DNA from: Halomonas faecis
GTDB taxonomy: Bacteria > Pseudomonadota > Gammaproteobacteria > Pseudomonadales > Halomonadaceae
Direction of reading: 5' to 3'
NCBI RefSeq assembly: GCF_010993975.1
Contig: NZ_JAACZO010000056.1
Span: forward strand, 62,001-126,000
DNA: 64,000 bases
Each line of letters begins with the position of its first letter. The first letter of the stretch is position 1. Below are positions 1 through 9,667 of this stretch, piece after piece. Position numbers and translations under genes: made by a program. Below the pieces are notes generated by a model. That model was not told the origin of the DNA, searched no databases, and saw nothing but the letters and a program-made list of their open reading frames with translations.

Positions 1-378
1 GAGCCGTTCGCGCAATTCGGCCAGCCGCATGGACTTGTCCAGCGAACCGAGCATCTGCAGCCCGAGGGTGTGCCCCACGCGCTCGGCGATGCGCGAGATC
101 TTCGGTTCGACCCCACCCAGCAGCAGCACCCAGCCGCGGTACTCCCGCTCGGCAAGCAACCGCAGCAGAGCGATGCCATCAGGGTCGGCGACGCCCAGCC
201 CCATCACCACCAGTTGCGGCCGGCTGGACGCCACCTCATCGAGCATGGCAGCGGCACAGCGGTGGTAGCGACTCTGCATGCCCAGCACATCCAGTTGGTG
301 GGAAAGGATCGCCGCCGCGTCGGGGTCCTCATCCAGCACAACGGCGAGCGCTCGAGCCTCGCTGGTAAAGTCATCCAT
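1..378 (-). CDS. Response-regulator receiver domain protein, 3' part beyond the window
   Basis: The first 126 residues are visible and the gene runs off the left edge. They have the alternating hydrophobic pattern of a CheY-like receiver: an acidic pair near the start (D16, D18), a beta-3 strand ending LVVMG around residue 60, and a conserved-looking lysine at K115. The aspartate that normally accepts phosphate at the end of beta-3 appears to be glycine (G60), so this may be a pseudo-receiver. The ATG is the first possible start after an in-frame stop. The output domain lies outside the window, so the function is unknown. Confidence 0.7.
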   Translation of the reverse strand, partial: MDDFTSEARALAVVLDEDPDAAAILSHQLDVLGMQSRYHRCAAAMLDEVASSRPQLVVMGLGVADPDGIALLRLLAEREYRGWVLLLGGVEPKISRIAERVGHTLGLQMLGSLDKSMRLAELRERL

Positions 379-472
379 CGTCAGGGGTTCCGGTTACAGA
401 ATCATACTGAGGCTAGCAGCGTCGATTGCCGGTTACCGCCACCGATTCGCGATTGCAGTCAACGCTGGCGCG

Positions 473-1090
473 TCAACCCAGGGGGCCGAGCGCCACGCGC
501 AACGCCAGCCCCAGCAGCATCACGCCGGTCAGGCGGTGTATCCAGTGAGCACGTGCCTGCAGCCAGGGCAGTACCCGCGAATGCGACAGCGACATCGCCA
601 CCAGCACGTACCAGCCGCCATCGATGAGCATGGCAGTGGCCACGATGACCGCCTTGCCCGCCAGGCTCGTCTCCGGAGTGACGAACTGACTCAGCAAGGC
701 AACGAAGAAGAGAATCAGCTTGGGGTTGCCCAGCGCCACCAGAAAACCTTCGCTCACGGCCTGAACGCGAGTGGTTTCGGCGGCGGACGCAGCCAGCATG
801 GCGCCGCGTCCCGCCCGTAGCGACTTGATGCCCAGCCAAGCGAGATAGCCGGCCCCCGCCCAAATGATGCCCTGAAAGAGCGTAGGAAAGCGTACGATCA
901 GCGCCCCGAGGCCCCACACCGTCAACAAGGCATAGAACCCCACTCCCAGCGCATGGGAGAGCGCCGCCGCCATGCCCGGCACCCTGCCGCCACCCAAGGT
1001 ATGGCGCAGCACCAACGCCAGGCTGGGCCCCGGCGACATGGCCCCCATGGCACACACGGCAGCGAGTGACATCCACAGCGATAACGGCAT
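473..1090 (-). CDS. LysE/RhtB family amino-acid exporter
   Basis: This is a 205-residue hydrophobic protein with about six membrane segments, the usual length for the LysE/RhtB superfamily. The N-terminal SPGPS motif near residues 19-23, followed by a glycine-rich loop, is the family hallmark. Members export amino acids or homoserine-lactone-like metabolites across the inner membrane; the substrate cannot be read from sequence. A CAGGAAG ribosome site precedes the ATG. The gene runs in the same direction as rnk upstream and the receiver gene downstream, with gaps of 32 and 94 bases, so a shared transcript is possible. Confidence 0.85.
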   Translation of the reverse strand: MPLSLWMSLAAVCAMGAMSPGPSLALVLRHTLGGGRVPGMAAALSHALGVGFYALLTVWGLGALIVRFPTLFQGIIWAGAGYLAWLGIKSLRAGRGAMLAASAAETTRVQAVSEGFLVALGNPKLILFFVALLSQFVTPETSLAGKAVIVATAMLIDGGWYVLVAMSLSHSRVLPWLQARAHWIHRLTGVMLLGLALRVALGPLG

Positions 1091-1122
1091 GACGACTTCC
1101 TGAGTGGTAGCGAACGGCGCGC

Positions 1123-1536
1123 TCAGCGGTGAAACTGCCCTTCACGCTCCGGCTGCCACAGGATGGCATCGATTCGCAGTTGCGCTTCGCCGCCACCGGG
1201 CAACGGCCAGTCGATGACATCGCCGACGCGCAGCCCGATCAGCGCCGCCCCGATGGGCGCCATCACCGAGATGCCATCCTCCGTGGCGGCCAGCGCATGC
1301 GGATAGACGAGGGTGCGAATCATCTGCCGGTCGCGAGTCAGATCGGTGAACTGTACCTGACTGTTCATGCTCACGGTATCCGCAGGGATCTCCTCGGGAT
1401 CGATCACCTCGCCCCGTGCCAGTTCTTCCTCCAGCAGCTCGGCGACTGCCAGGCTCTCTCCGCTGACCACGTCGATGAGACGCTGCAGCCGTTCGGCATC
1501 GAGCCGATTGATGATGATGGGGGGACGGGACGTCAT
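1123..1536 (-). CDS. rnk: Nucleoside diphosphate kinase regulator (Rnk)
   Basis: The 137-residue protein matches the Rnk/GreA-C-terminal fold: a short N-terminal helical part (RPPIIINRLDAERLQRLI) and a C-terminal FKBP-like domain with APIGAALIGLRVGD. Rnk proteins bind RNA polymerase and, in Pseudomonas and E. coli, affect Ndk and alginate levels. An upstream in-frame extension to 1716 exists, but the ATG at 1536 is preceded by a near-perfect AAGGAGG six bases away, so the shorter start was chosen. The ndk gene is about 12 kb away in this window. Confidence 0.85.
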   Translation of the reverse strand: MTSRPPIIINRLDAERLQRLIDVVSGESLAVAELLEEELARGEVIDPEEIPADTVSMNSQVQFTDLTRDRQMIRTLVYPHALAATEDGISVMAPIGAALIGLRVGDVIDWPLPGGGEAQLRIDAILWQPEREGQFHR

Positions 1537-1734
1537 ACGCCCTCCTTGATCCGTTCCAATCAACGCTTTGTGGACGCAAAACCGGCCATCCAACGAAAAC
1601 AGCCCTCCGCCCGCCATGCGGGAGAAGGACTGTATACTCACCACCATACGCCATCCATACCCAAGGCGACAGCCCCCTGAACTCCTGCGCTCAATGACGC
1701 TACACTGACGGCACATCCAGCCAGGAAGTGCACA

Positions 1735-1896
1735 ATGACCGTACGCACCTTCGCCATTGCGCTCATGGTTCTCGGCCCCGTGTTGATGATCGTCGGCTGG
1801 CAGACGACCAGCCCGGGCGGCTTCGTAGGTATCGTCCTAGTCGTGCTGGGCGCCATTCTGCTGTGGACCCGCCGGACCTCCCGCCATGGGCGCTGA
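1735..1896 (+). CDS. Small membrane protein of 53 residues, unknown function
   Basis: This short frame begins ATG after an AGGAAG ribosome site and encodes two hydrophobic segments (about residues 5-19 and 27-46) joined by a GWQTTSPGG turn, ending in an arginine-rich tail. It overlaps the start of the downstream ExoD-like gene by 11 bases, which suggests translational coupling. The hairpin of two membrane helices and basic tail are typical of small inner-membrane proteins. I do not recognise the family. Confidence 0.6.
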   Translation: MTVRTFAIALMVLGPVLMIVGWQTTSPGGFVGIVLVVLGAILLWTRRTSRHGR

Positions 1897-2506
1897 ACAG
1901 CCCAATGCCGCCGAGATGCCGGAAGAGCGTCTCACCGGACTGGTGAGCCTGATCGACAGGCTCAAGCACGCCGGCCGATACGACGACAGCGTCAGTCTCG
2001 AAGCCATTCTGGACTGCGTGGGGCGACGAACCTTCGCCCCCTTCCTGCTGATCGCCGGCCTGATCACCCTCGCCCCGCTGATCGGCGATATCCCTGGCGT
2101 TCCCACGCTGATGGCCAGCCTGGTGGCGCTCACGGCCGCTCAGTTGCTGCTGGGCCGCGAACACCTGTGGCTGCCGCGCTGGCTGCTCGCCCGCCGGGCA
2201 TCGCGCCAACGCTACCGCCAGGCACTGGAGTGGCTGGAGCGGCCGGCCGGCTGGGTCGACCGTTTCCTAAAGCCGCGGCTACGTCGGCTCACGCGTCCCC
2301 CTGCCCACCTGGCGGTCGCCCTCACCTGCCTGCTGATCGCCCTGGCCATGCCGCCCATGGAGCTGATCCCCTTCACCGCCAACGGCGCCGGGCTGGCGCT
2401 GACGCTGTTCGGCCTGGCGCTGTTTGCCGACGACGGCCTGATGGCGTTGTTGGGATACCTGCTGACGGGAACCACCCTGGCGCTGGTGGTGATGGGACTC
2501 AGCTGA
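1886..2506 (+). CDS. ExoD-like exopolysaccharide synthesis family membrane protein
   Basis: The 206-residue protein has an N-terminal soluble part, then hydrophobic stretches near residues 50-95 and 140-205, with motifs such as FAPFLLIAGLITLAPLIGDIPGVPT that are characteristic of the ExoD family. ExoD was named for a Sinorhizobium exopolysaccharide and alkali-tolerance phenotype; its biochemical role is not established. The ATG lies inside the preceding 53-residue gene, so the two are probably co-translated. Confidence 0.8.
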   Translation: MGAEQPNAAEMPEERLTGLVSLIDRLKHAGRYDDSVSLEAILDCVGRRTFAPFLLIAGLITLAPLIGDIPGVPTLMASLVALTAAQLLLGREHLWLPRWLLARRASRQRYRQALEWLERPAGWVDRFLKPRLRRLTRPPAHLAVALTCLLIALAMPPMELIPFTANGAGLALTLFGLALFADDGLMALLGYLLTGTTLALVVMGLS

Positions 2507-2610
2507 GGTGCACTGGGGCGATACCGGAGATCACTACCTGCCACGCTTGCCGGCCACTTGACGCCATCAAGTACGCGCCGAAGATCGGTTGACACAATGT
2601 AGACACATTA

Positions 2611-2659
2611 GAAAAAACCGAAGGAATCAACCGGGGAGAGAAGAGCCAAGAGGTTGATT
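2611..2659 (-). terminator. Possible terminator downstream of tRNA-Leu
   Basis: Downstream of the tRNA on the minus strand, an 8-bp inverted repeat (AATCAACC and GGTTGATT, plus-strand 2625-2632 and 2652-2659) is followed by a run of six T on the minus strand (A at 2612-2617). The loop is long at 19 bases and the T run lies about seven bases beyond the stem, so this is only a plausible terminator. Confidence 0.4.
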
Positions 2660-2662
2660 TGA

Positions 2663-2749
2663 TGGTACCGGCGGTCGGACTCGAACCGACAAGGGCTTGC
2701 ACCCGGCGGATTTTGAATCCGCTGCGTCTACCAATTCCGCCACGCCGGC
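2663..2749 (-). tRNA. tRNA-Leu, anticodon CAA
   Basis: An 87-base class II tRNA can be folded by eye: acceptor GCCGGCG with CGCCGGT, a D arm with GGTAGAC, an anticodon stem GCGGA/TCCGC enclosing TTCAAAA (anticodon CAA, reading UUG), a long variable arm GGGTGCAAGCCC and the TTCGAGTCC T loop. The 3' CCA is encoded. The long variable arm and sequence identify leucine. Confidence 0.95.
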
Positions 2750-2761
2750 AACGCGCGTTGC

Positions 2762-2789
2762 ATTATACGTGGGCACCCGAAGAGGTCAA
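2762..2789 (-). promoter_or_regulatory. Sigma-70 promoter of tRNA-Leu
   Basis: On the minus strand TTGACC (2784-2789) and a perfect TATAAT (2762-2767) are separated by 16 bases and end 12 bases before the tRNA 5' end. Confidence 0.85.
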
Positions 2790-2897
2790 TCGAAGCGACT
2801 GACTTCGCAGCCAGGAGCCGGTATCCTTGGCGGCTTGTCCAGACGGTCCAGCCGTCACGGTTCCCTCCACATCCGTGATTTTCGAGCCTCATAACGC

Positions 2898-5095
<2,198 letters not shown>

Positions 5096-5104
5096 CCGAT
5101 CCCC

Positions 5105-5151
5105 AGCCGGCAGCACCCAAAGGAATGCGGGCGCCGGCTGACGCCATTTTT
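5105..5151 (+). terminator. Hairpin with short T run between tgt and yajC
   Basis: AGCCGGC (5105-5111) can pair with GCCGGCT (5133-5139) across a 21-base loop, followed eight bases later by five T. The loop is long, so it may be a weak attenuator at most. Confidence 0.3.
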
Positions 5152-5188
5152 CACCCGTCTTGTCACACACTCAGGAGACCCATTCATC

Positions 5189-5518
5189 ATGCTGGACTTC
5201 TTCATCTCGCCGGCCCTTGCCCAGGATGCCGGCGCCGCCGGCGGCGGCATCGCCCAGATCGTCATGCTGGTCGGCTTCGTACTGATCTTCTACTTCCTGC
5301 TGTGGCGCCCCCAGGCCAAGCGCGCCAAGCAGCACAAAGAGCTGGTCGGCGGCCTCTCCAAGGGCGACGAGGTGGTCATCGGCGGTGGTTTGGTAGGACG
5401 CATCACCAAGGTCAGCGACGAGTTCATCAGCATGGAAATCGCCGACAACACCGAGGTCAACGTGCAGAAGAGCGCCGTGGCGGCGGTGCTGCCCAAGGGC
5501 ACCATCAAGTCCATCTGA
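5189..5518 (+). CDS. yajC: Sec translocase accessory subunit YajC
   Basis: YajC associates with SecDF in the inner membrane and assists protein export. The 109-residue protein has a short N-terminal region ending ALAQ, one membrane helix at about residues 21-40 (QIVMLVGFVLIFYFLLW), a basic QAKRAKQHKEL stretch and a conserved GDEVVIGGGLVGRI domain. It sits directly before secD and secF, the standard arrangement, 93 bases after tgt. A CAGGAG ribosome site precedes the start. Confidence 0.95.
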   Translation: MLDFFISPALAQDAGAAGGGIAQIVMLVGFVLIFYFLLWRPQAKRAKQHKELVGGLSKGDEVVIGGGLVGRITKVSDEFISMEIADNTEVNVQKSAVAAVLPKGTIKSI

Positions 5519-5539
5519 CCCGGAAAACACTGCACACCA

Positions 5540-5577
5540 CACGATGCCCCGCCGTGCCCGCCACCCGGGGCATCGTG
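5540..5577 (+). other. Long perfect hairpin between yajC and secD
   Basis: CACGATGCCCCG (5540-5551) is exactly complementary to CGGGGCATCGTG (5566-5577) with a 14-base loop. No T run follows, so it is more likely an RNA-stability or expression-balancing element than a full terminator. Confidence 0.5.
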
Positions 5578-5628
5578 CCGTGGCGACACCCTCCGGTCTC
5601 CCTTTCTGCAACCTAGGGCAGGGTTCCC

Positions 5629-7479
5629 ATGCTCAATCGTTACCCCCTGTGGAAGTATCTGCTGATACTCGTCGTGCTGCTGCTCGGGCTGATCTACTCG
5701 CTGCCCAACCTCTTTCCCGAGGATCCGGCAATCCAAATCAGTACCGAGCGTGGTGACAGCACCGTCGGCGGCAGTCAGCTCGAGCGTATCGAGCAGGAGC
5801 TGCGCGACGCCGGCATGGCCATCAAGGCCGTGGAACAGGATGACAGCCGCGTCCTGATCCGCTTCGACGACGCCGACGACCAGCTGCCCGCCCGCGACCT
5901 GATCGCCGAACGGCTCGGCGACGACTACGTGGTGGCGCTCAACCTCGCCGAGTCCACCCCCGGGTGGCTGCAGTCGCTGTCCGCTTCGCCCATGACGCTG
6001 GGGCTCGATCTGCGTGGTGGCGTTCACTTCCTGCTGGAAGTGGACATGGACGCCGCTCTGGAGCAGCGGCTGGAAGTCAACGCCAGCGCCATCCGCGAAC
6101 AGCTACGCAGCGAGCGCATCCGCTATCGCGATACCCAGATCGAGGAACGGTCCCTCACCTTCACCTTCGCCAACGAAGAGGATCGCGACACCGCCCGCAG
6201 CCTGATCGCCCGCGAGTTTCCGGATTTCGACTATACCAGCGAAGAGGATGGACGAGCCGCGCTGCTGGAGATGACCCTCACCGACCAGGCGGTCACCGAG
6301 ATCCAGGACTACGCCATCGAGCAGAACCTGACTACGCTGCGCAACCGCGTCGACGAACTCGGCGTGGCCGAGCCCATGGTGCAACGCCAGGGGCCGGATC
6401 GCATCGTGGTCGAGCTGCCCGGCGTGCAGGACACCGTGGCCGCCAAGCGCGTGGTGGGTGCTACCGCCAACCTGGAGTTCCGTCTCGAGGCGCGCCCGGA
6501 CACCCCGGACAACGAAACCCAGAGTTTCGCGTTCCGCAACGACGAGAACCGCAGCGCCGACCTGATGCGTGACGTCATCATCACCGGCGACAGCGTATCG
6601 AGCGCCAACCGCAGCTTCGACGAGAATGGCCGCCCCCAGGTCAACATCGACCTGGACGGCACCGGCGGCACACTGATGAACCGCGCCACGCGTACCAACA
6701 TAGGGCGCAACATGGCGGTACTGTTCATCGAGCACAAGACTCGCGAACGCACGGTGATGGAAGACGGCGAGGAAGTCACCGTGCGCGAGCCCTACACCGA
6801 GCGCGGCATCATCAGCCTGGCCACCATCCAGAGCGCCCTGGGCAACAGCTTCCGCATCACCGGACTCGACTCGCCCACCGAAGCAGCGGAGCTCGCGCTG
6901 CTGCTGCGTTCCGGCTCGCTGGCCGCGCCGATCTACTTCGTGCAGGAGCGCACCATCGGCCCGAGCCTGGGCGCCGAGAACATCGAGCGCGGCATCATGT
7001 CGGTGCAGATCGGCCTGCTGCTGGTGGTGGCCTTCATGCTGGTGCGCTACAAGGTGTTCGGGGTTTTCGCCAACATCGCTCTGGCGCTCAACCTGACCCT
7101 GCTGGTAGCCGCCATGTCGCTGCTCGGCGCTACCCTGACGCTGCCCGGCATCGCCGGCATCGTGCTCACTCTGGGCATGGCAGTGGATGCCAACGTGCTG
7201 ATCTTCGAACGAATACGCGAGGAGCTACGTACCGGCCTGTCGGTACAGCAGGCCATCCACGCCGGTTACGAGCGTGCCTTCAGCTCGATCATCGACGCCA
7301 ACATCACCACCCTGCTGGTAGCGGTGATCCTGTTCTCGATCGGCACCGGGCCGGTCAAGGGCTTCGCCGTGACCCTGTCGCTGGGGATACTGACTTCGCT
7401 GTTCACCGCTCTGCTGGTGACTCGCGCGATGGTCAACCTCACCTACGGCGGCAAGCCGGTCAAGCAGCTCTGGATCTAA
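5629..7479 (+). CDS. secD: Protein translocase subunit SecD
   Basis: SecD partners SecF as a proton-driven motor that pulls proteins through SecYEG to the periplasm. The 616-residue product has an N-terminal membrane helix (about 7-24), large periplasmic domains (about 30-445) containing the LGLDLRGGVHFLLEVD signature near residue 124 and LTTLRNRVDELGVAEP, and a C-terminal block of five membrane segments with GMAVDANVLIFERIREELR. Length is as in E. coli. secF follows nine bases downstream. Confidence 0.97.
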   Translation: MLNRYPLWKYLLILVVLLLGLIYSLPNLFPEDPAIQISTERGDSTVGGSQLERIEQELRDAGMAIKAVEQDDSRVLIRFDDADDQLPARDLIAERLGDDYVVALNLAESTPGWLQSLSASPMTLGLDLRGGVHFLLEVDMDAALEQRLEVNASAIREQLRSERIRYRDTQIEERSLTFTFANEEDRDTARSLIAREFPDFDYTSEEDGRAALLEMTLTDQAVTEIQDYAIEQNLTTLRNRVDELGVAEPMVQRQGPDRIVVELPGVQDTVAAKRVVGATANLEFRLEARPDTPDNETQSFAFRNDENRSADLMRDVIITGDSVSSANRSFDENGRPQVNIDLDGTGGTLMNRATRTNIGRNMAVLFIEHKTRERTVMEDGEEVTVREPYTERGIISLATIQSALGNSFRITGLDSPTEAAELALLLRSGSLAAPIYFVQERTIGPSLGAENIERGIMSVQIGLLLVVAFMLVRYKVFGVFANIALALNLTLLVAAMSLLGATLTLPGIAGIVLTLGMAVDANVLIFERIREELRTGLSVQQAIHAGYERAFSSIIDANITTLLVAVILFSIGTGPVKGFAVTLSLGILTSLFTALLVTRAMVNLTYGGKPVKQLWI

Positions 7480-7488
7480 GAGGTGACC

Positions 7489-8415
7489 ATGAAGACCCTC
7501 ATCAACCGACAGTTCGATTTCATGGGCAAGCGGCGGATCGCTTTCGCAGCCTCCGCTGTCATGCTCCTGGTAGCGATCGTCTCGCTGCTGTTCCAGGGGC
7601 TCAGCCTGGGACTGGACTTCACCGGTGGCACTCTGGTGGAGGTGCGCTACTCGGCGGCGCCGTCGCTGGATGCCATACGCCAAATCCTCGAGGCTGCCGA
7701 GTTCCGCGATGTCTCGGTGCAGACCTTCGGCGCTTCCACCGAAGTGTTGATTCGTCTGCAGCAGGCCTTCGACCCCGACGTGGGCGAGCGCGTGGTGGAG
7801 CTGCTGCGCCAGTCGGGCGACAGCGTGGAGCTGGTGCGCGCGGAGTTCGTCGGCGCCCAGGTGGGTGACCAGCTACGTGACCAGAGCGGCATGGGGCTGC
7901 TCGTGGCACTGGGCATCGTGATGCTCTACGTGGCCTTCCGCTTCCAATACAAGTTCGCCATCGGCGCCCTGTTGGCCCTGATTCACGACGTGATCATCGT
8001 GGTCGGCATTTTCTCGCTGTTCCAGTTCGAGTTCGATCTCACCGTACTGGCCGCCCTGCTGGCAGTGATCGGCTACTCGCTCAACGACACCATCGTGGTC
8101 TACGACCGCATCCGCGAGAACATCCGCACCTCGCGCATCGACGACATGCCGACCATCTTCAACGAGGCGCTCAACGCCACCCTGTCGCGCACTCTGGCCA
8201 CTTCCGGCACCACCCTGCTGGTCTTGCTGGCGCTGCTGATACTCGGCGGCGACATGATCCACTACTTTTCGGTAGCCCTGCTCATCGGCATCGTGGTCGG
8301 CACCTTCTCCTCCATCTACGTCGCTGCGGCACTGCTGCTGGTCGTGCACCTGGAGCGCAAGGATCTGATTCCACCGCCGAAAGAGGCGGACGAGGAGGAA
8401 GAGCAACTGCCCTGA
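7489..8415 (+). CDS. secF: Protein translocase subunit SecF
   Basis: SecF completes the SecDF complex. The 308-residue protein has a first membrane segment (about 14-35), the GLSLGLDFTGGTLVEVRY signature, and a C-terminal five-helix block with GYSLNDTIVVYDRIRENIR. A GTG at 7483 is in frame, but AGAGGTG is spaced correctly for the ATG at 7489. The C-terminus is rich in glutamate. Only one base separates the stop codon from a 16-copy heptamer array. Confidence 0.96.
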   Translation: MKTLINRQFDFMGKRRIAFAASAVMLLVAIVSLLFQGLSLGLDFTGGTLVEVRYSAAPSLDAIRQILEAAEFRDVSVQTFGASTEVLIRLQQAFDPDVGERVVELLRQSGDSVELVRAEFVGAQVGDQLRDQSGMGLLVALGIVMLYVAFRFQYKFAIGALLALIHDVIIVVGIFSLFQFEFDLTVLAALLAVIGYSLNDTIVVYDRIRENIRTSRIDDMPTIFNEALNATLSRTLATSGTTLLVLLALLILGGDMIHYFSVALLIGIVVGTFSSIYVAAALLLVVHLERKDLIPPPKEADEEEEQLP

Positions 8416-8416
8416 C

Positions 8417-8528
8417 AGCTCGAAGCTCGAAGCTCGAAGCTCGAAGCTCGAAGCTCGAAGCTCGAAGCTCGAAGCTCGAAGCTCGAAGCTCGAAGCTCGA
8501 AGCTCGAAGCTCGAAGCTCGAAGCTCGA
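8417..8528 (+). repeat. Tandem array of 16 perfect 7-bp units (AGCTCGA)
   Basis: Sixteen uninterrupted copies of AGCTCGA fill 112 bases starting two bases after the secF stop. On the minus strand the unit reads GCTTCGA. Two further arrays of related heptamers lie at 8601-8635 and 9526-9616. The identical copies suggest recent slippage expansion. Frames through the array encode only a monotonous peptide and are not taken as genes. Confidence 0.97.
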
Positions 8529-8559
8529 AAGCAGCATGATGCGACTCCCCCAGACGCAG

Positions 8560-8597
8560 AACACCCCCGCAGCCATGGCTGTGGGGGTGTTTGTCTT
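8560..8597 (+). terminator. Strong terminator hairpin after secF and the heptamer array
   Basis: AACACCCCC (8560-8568) pairs with GGGGGTGTT (8583-8591), and the inner CAGCC/GGCTG extends the stem through a G-T pair to about 14 bp. TGTCTT follows. It lies between secF and the convergent suhB gene and could work for secF transcripts. Confidence 0.7.
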
Positions 8598-8600
8598 CTA

Positions 8601-8635
8601 GCTTCAGGCTTCAGGCTTAAAGCTCATGGCTTTAG
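8601..8635 (+). repeat. Degenerate 7-bp repeat, five units, overlapping the suhB stop
   Basis: The units read GCTTCAG, GCTTCAG, GCTTAAA, GCTCATG and GCTTTAG; the common start GCT keeps exact 7-base phase. The consensus GCTTCAG resembles the minus-strand units of the two perfect arrays nearby (GCTTCGA and GCTTCGG), so this looks like a decayed member of the same family. The last unit contains the suhB stop codon. Confidence 0.75.
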
Positions 8636-9426
8636 AAATGCGGCTTGAGCTGCTGCACCAGTGCCTTGTAGAGCCGCGGGCCGGCGGCCATCAATTGCCC
8701 ATCCACCGTTACGGCCGGCTGGCCGTCCGGGGTGCCCATCAGCGCTCCGGCTTCCTTGAGCAGCAAGCTGCCGACATGCATGTCCTGCTCATCCAGCCCC
8801 AGCACGAACGCCACATCGACGTGACCGGCGGCGAGCTCGGCGAGGTCCAGCAGTCCGCTGCCCGAGGCGCGCAGCAACTCCACCTGGGGACCCAGTTGCT
8901 GGGCCAGGGTCAGGTAGTTGGGCAGGTAGCGGTTACGCAGCGGGGTTTCGGGCAAACTCAAGGCAACGCGGGCCCCACCGACCGACTTGGTCTTGGGTAC
9001 GCGAATGCGTTTGCCATTGAGCTGAGCACCGCGCCCGCGGCTGGCCAGGTATTCGTCACCGCTGAAAGGGCAGATCACCACGGCGTGTTCCGCTCGCCCC
9101 TTGACCAGACAAACGACGGAAAGCGCGAAACCGGAAGCGGCCACGCTAAGATTGGAGTAGCCGTGGAAGGGTTCGATGCGCCACAGCACGTCGCGCCCTT
9201 CGCCCTCTCCCTCGCGATAGGGGGTGAACCGGCCGACTACCCCATGCTGGGGGTAGCCACGGGAGAGCTGGCGAGTGATCAACGTCTCGGCGTTGCGGGC
9301 AGCTTCCTGCAGCGTGCGCTGCAGATTGTGCTCTTCATGGGCATTCTCGATACGTTCGCGAATGCGCACGAACTGTTCGGCCGCGCTGCGCGAGGCACGC
9401 AGTGCGAATTGGACCATCGGATGCAT
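8632..9426 (-). CDS. suhB: SuhB-like inositol-monophosphatase family protein, catalytic site degenerate
   Basis: The 264-residue product starts MHPM like E. coli SuhB, keeps the fold signatures RGRGAQLNGKRI and LDLAELAAGHVD, and sits divergently next to trmJ, as in E. coli. The catalytic motifs are eroded: the EESGE loop is replaced by GRF (65-67), the DPLDGT metal motif reads EPFHGY (E85, H88, Y90), and only D215 of the WD motif survives as QD. It therefore probably lacks Mg-dependent phosphatase activity. In E. coli SuhB has a transcription role in rRNA antitermination reported to be separable from catalysis, which may be what remains here. Confidence 0.85.
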   Translation of the reverse strand: MHPMVQFALRASRSAAEQFVRIRERIENAHEEHNLQRTLQEAARNAETLITRQLSRGYPQHGVVGRFTPYREGEGEGRDVLWRIEPFHGYSNLSVAASGFALSVVCLVKGRAEHAVVICPFSGDEYLASRGRGAQLNGKRIRVPKTKSVGGARVALSLPETPLRNRYLPNYLTLAQQLGPQVELLRASGSGLLDLAELAAGHVDVAFVLGLDEQDMHVGSLLLKEAGALMGTPDGQPAVTVDGQLMAAGPRLYKALVQQLKPHF

Positions 9427-9525
9427 GATCGGGCCTTGGGAACTCGGTGGTGTTAAAGAACGGAGCGTTCGCTCGTGACGATGGCGCGAATCCTAGCAGA
9501 AGCGAGCGGGGCACGCCATCGGACT

Positions 9526-9616
9526 CGAAGCCCGAAGCCCGAAGCCCGAAGCCCGAAGCCCGAAGCCCGAAGCCCGAAGCCCGAAGCCCGAAGCCCGAAG
9601 CCCGAAGCCCGAAGCC
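9526..9616 (+). repeat. Tandem array of 13 perfect 7-bp units (CGAAGCC)
   Basis: Thirteen uninterrupted CGAAGCC units (91 bases) lie in the divergent intergenic region between suhB and trmJ. The array stops five bases before the extended -10 element proposed for trmJ. The minus-strand unit GCTTCGG differs from the array after secF (GCTTCGA) at one base. Confidence 0.97.
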
Positions 9617-9620
9617 AGCA

Positions 9621-9629
9621 TGCTAGACT
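9621..9629 (+). promoter_or_regulatory. Candidate extended -10 element for trmJ
   Basis: TGCTAGACT fits an extended -10 (TG-n-TAnACT-like), 38 bases before the trmJ ATG. The -35 position would fall inside the heptamer array, so copy-number change would swap the upstream sequence in 7-base steps. Confidence 0.4.
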
Positions 9630-9667
9630 CTAGGCCTTCCGTATCATCCGCTCCAAGGAAGCCTGCC

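Noticed and set aside
8316..8576. Minus-strand frame through the first heptamer array, with a repeating 7-residue peptide
   Set aside because: Any unit whose length is not a multiple of three gives a periodic peptide when a frame is open; there is no ribosome site and it overlaps secF antisense.
8417..9616. Heptamer arrays as a CRISPR
   Set aside because: Units are contiguous with no spacers, and no cas genes are present.
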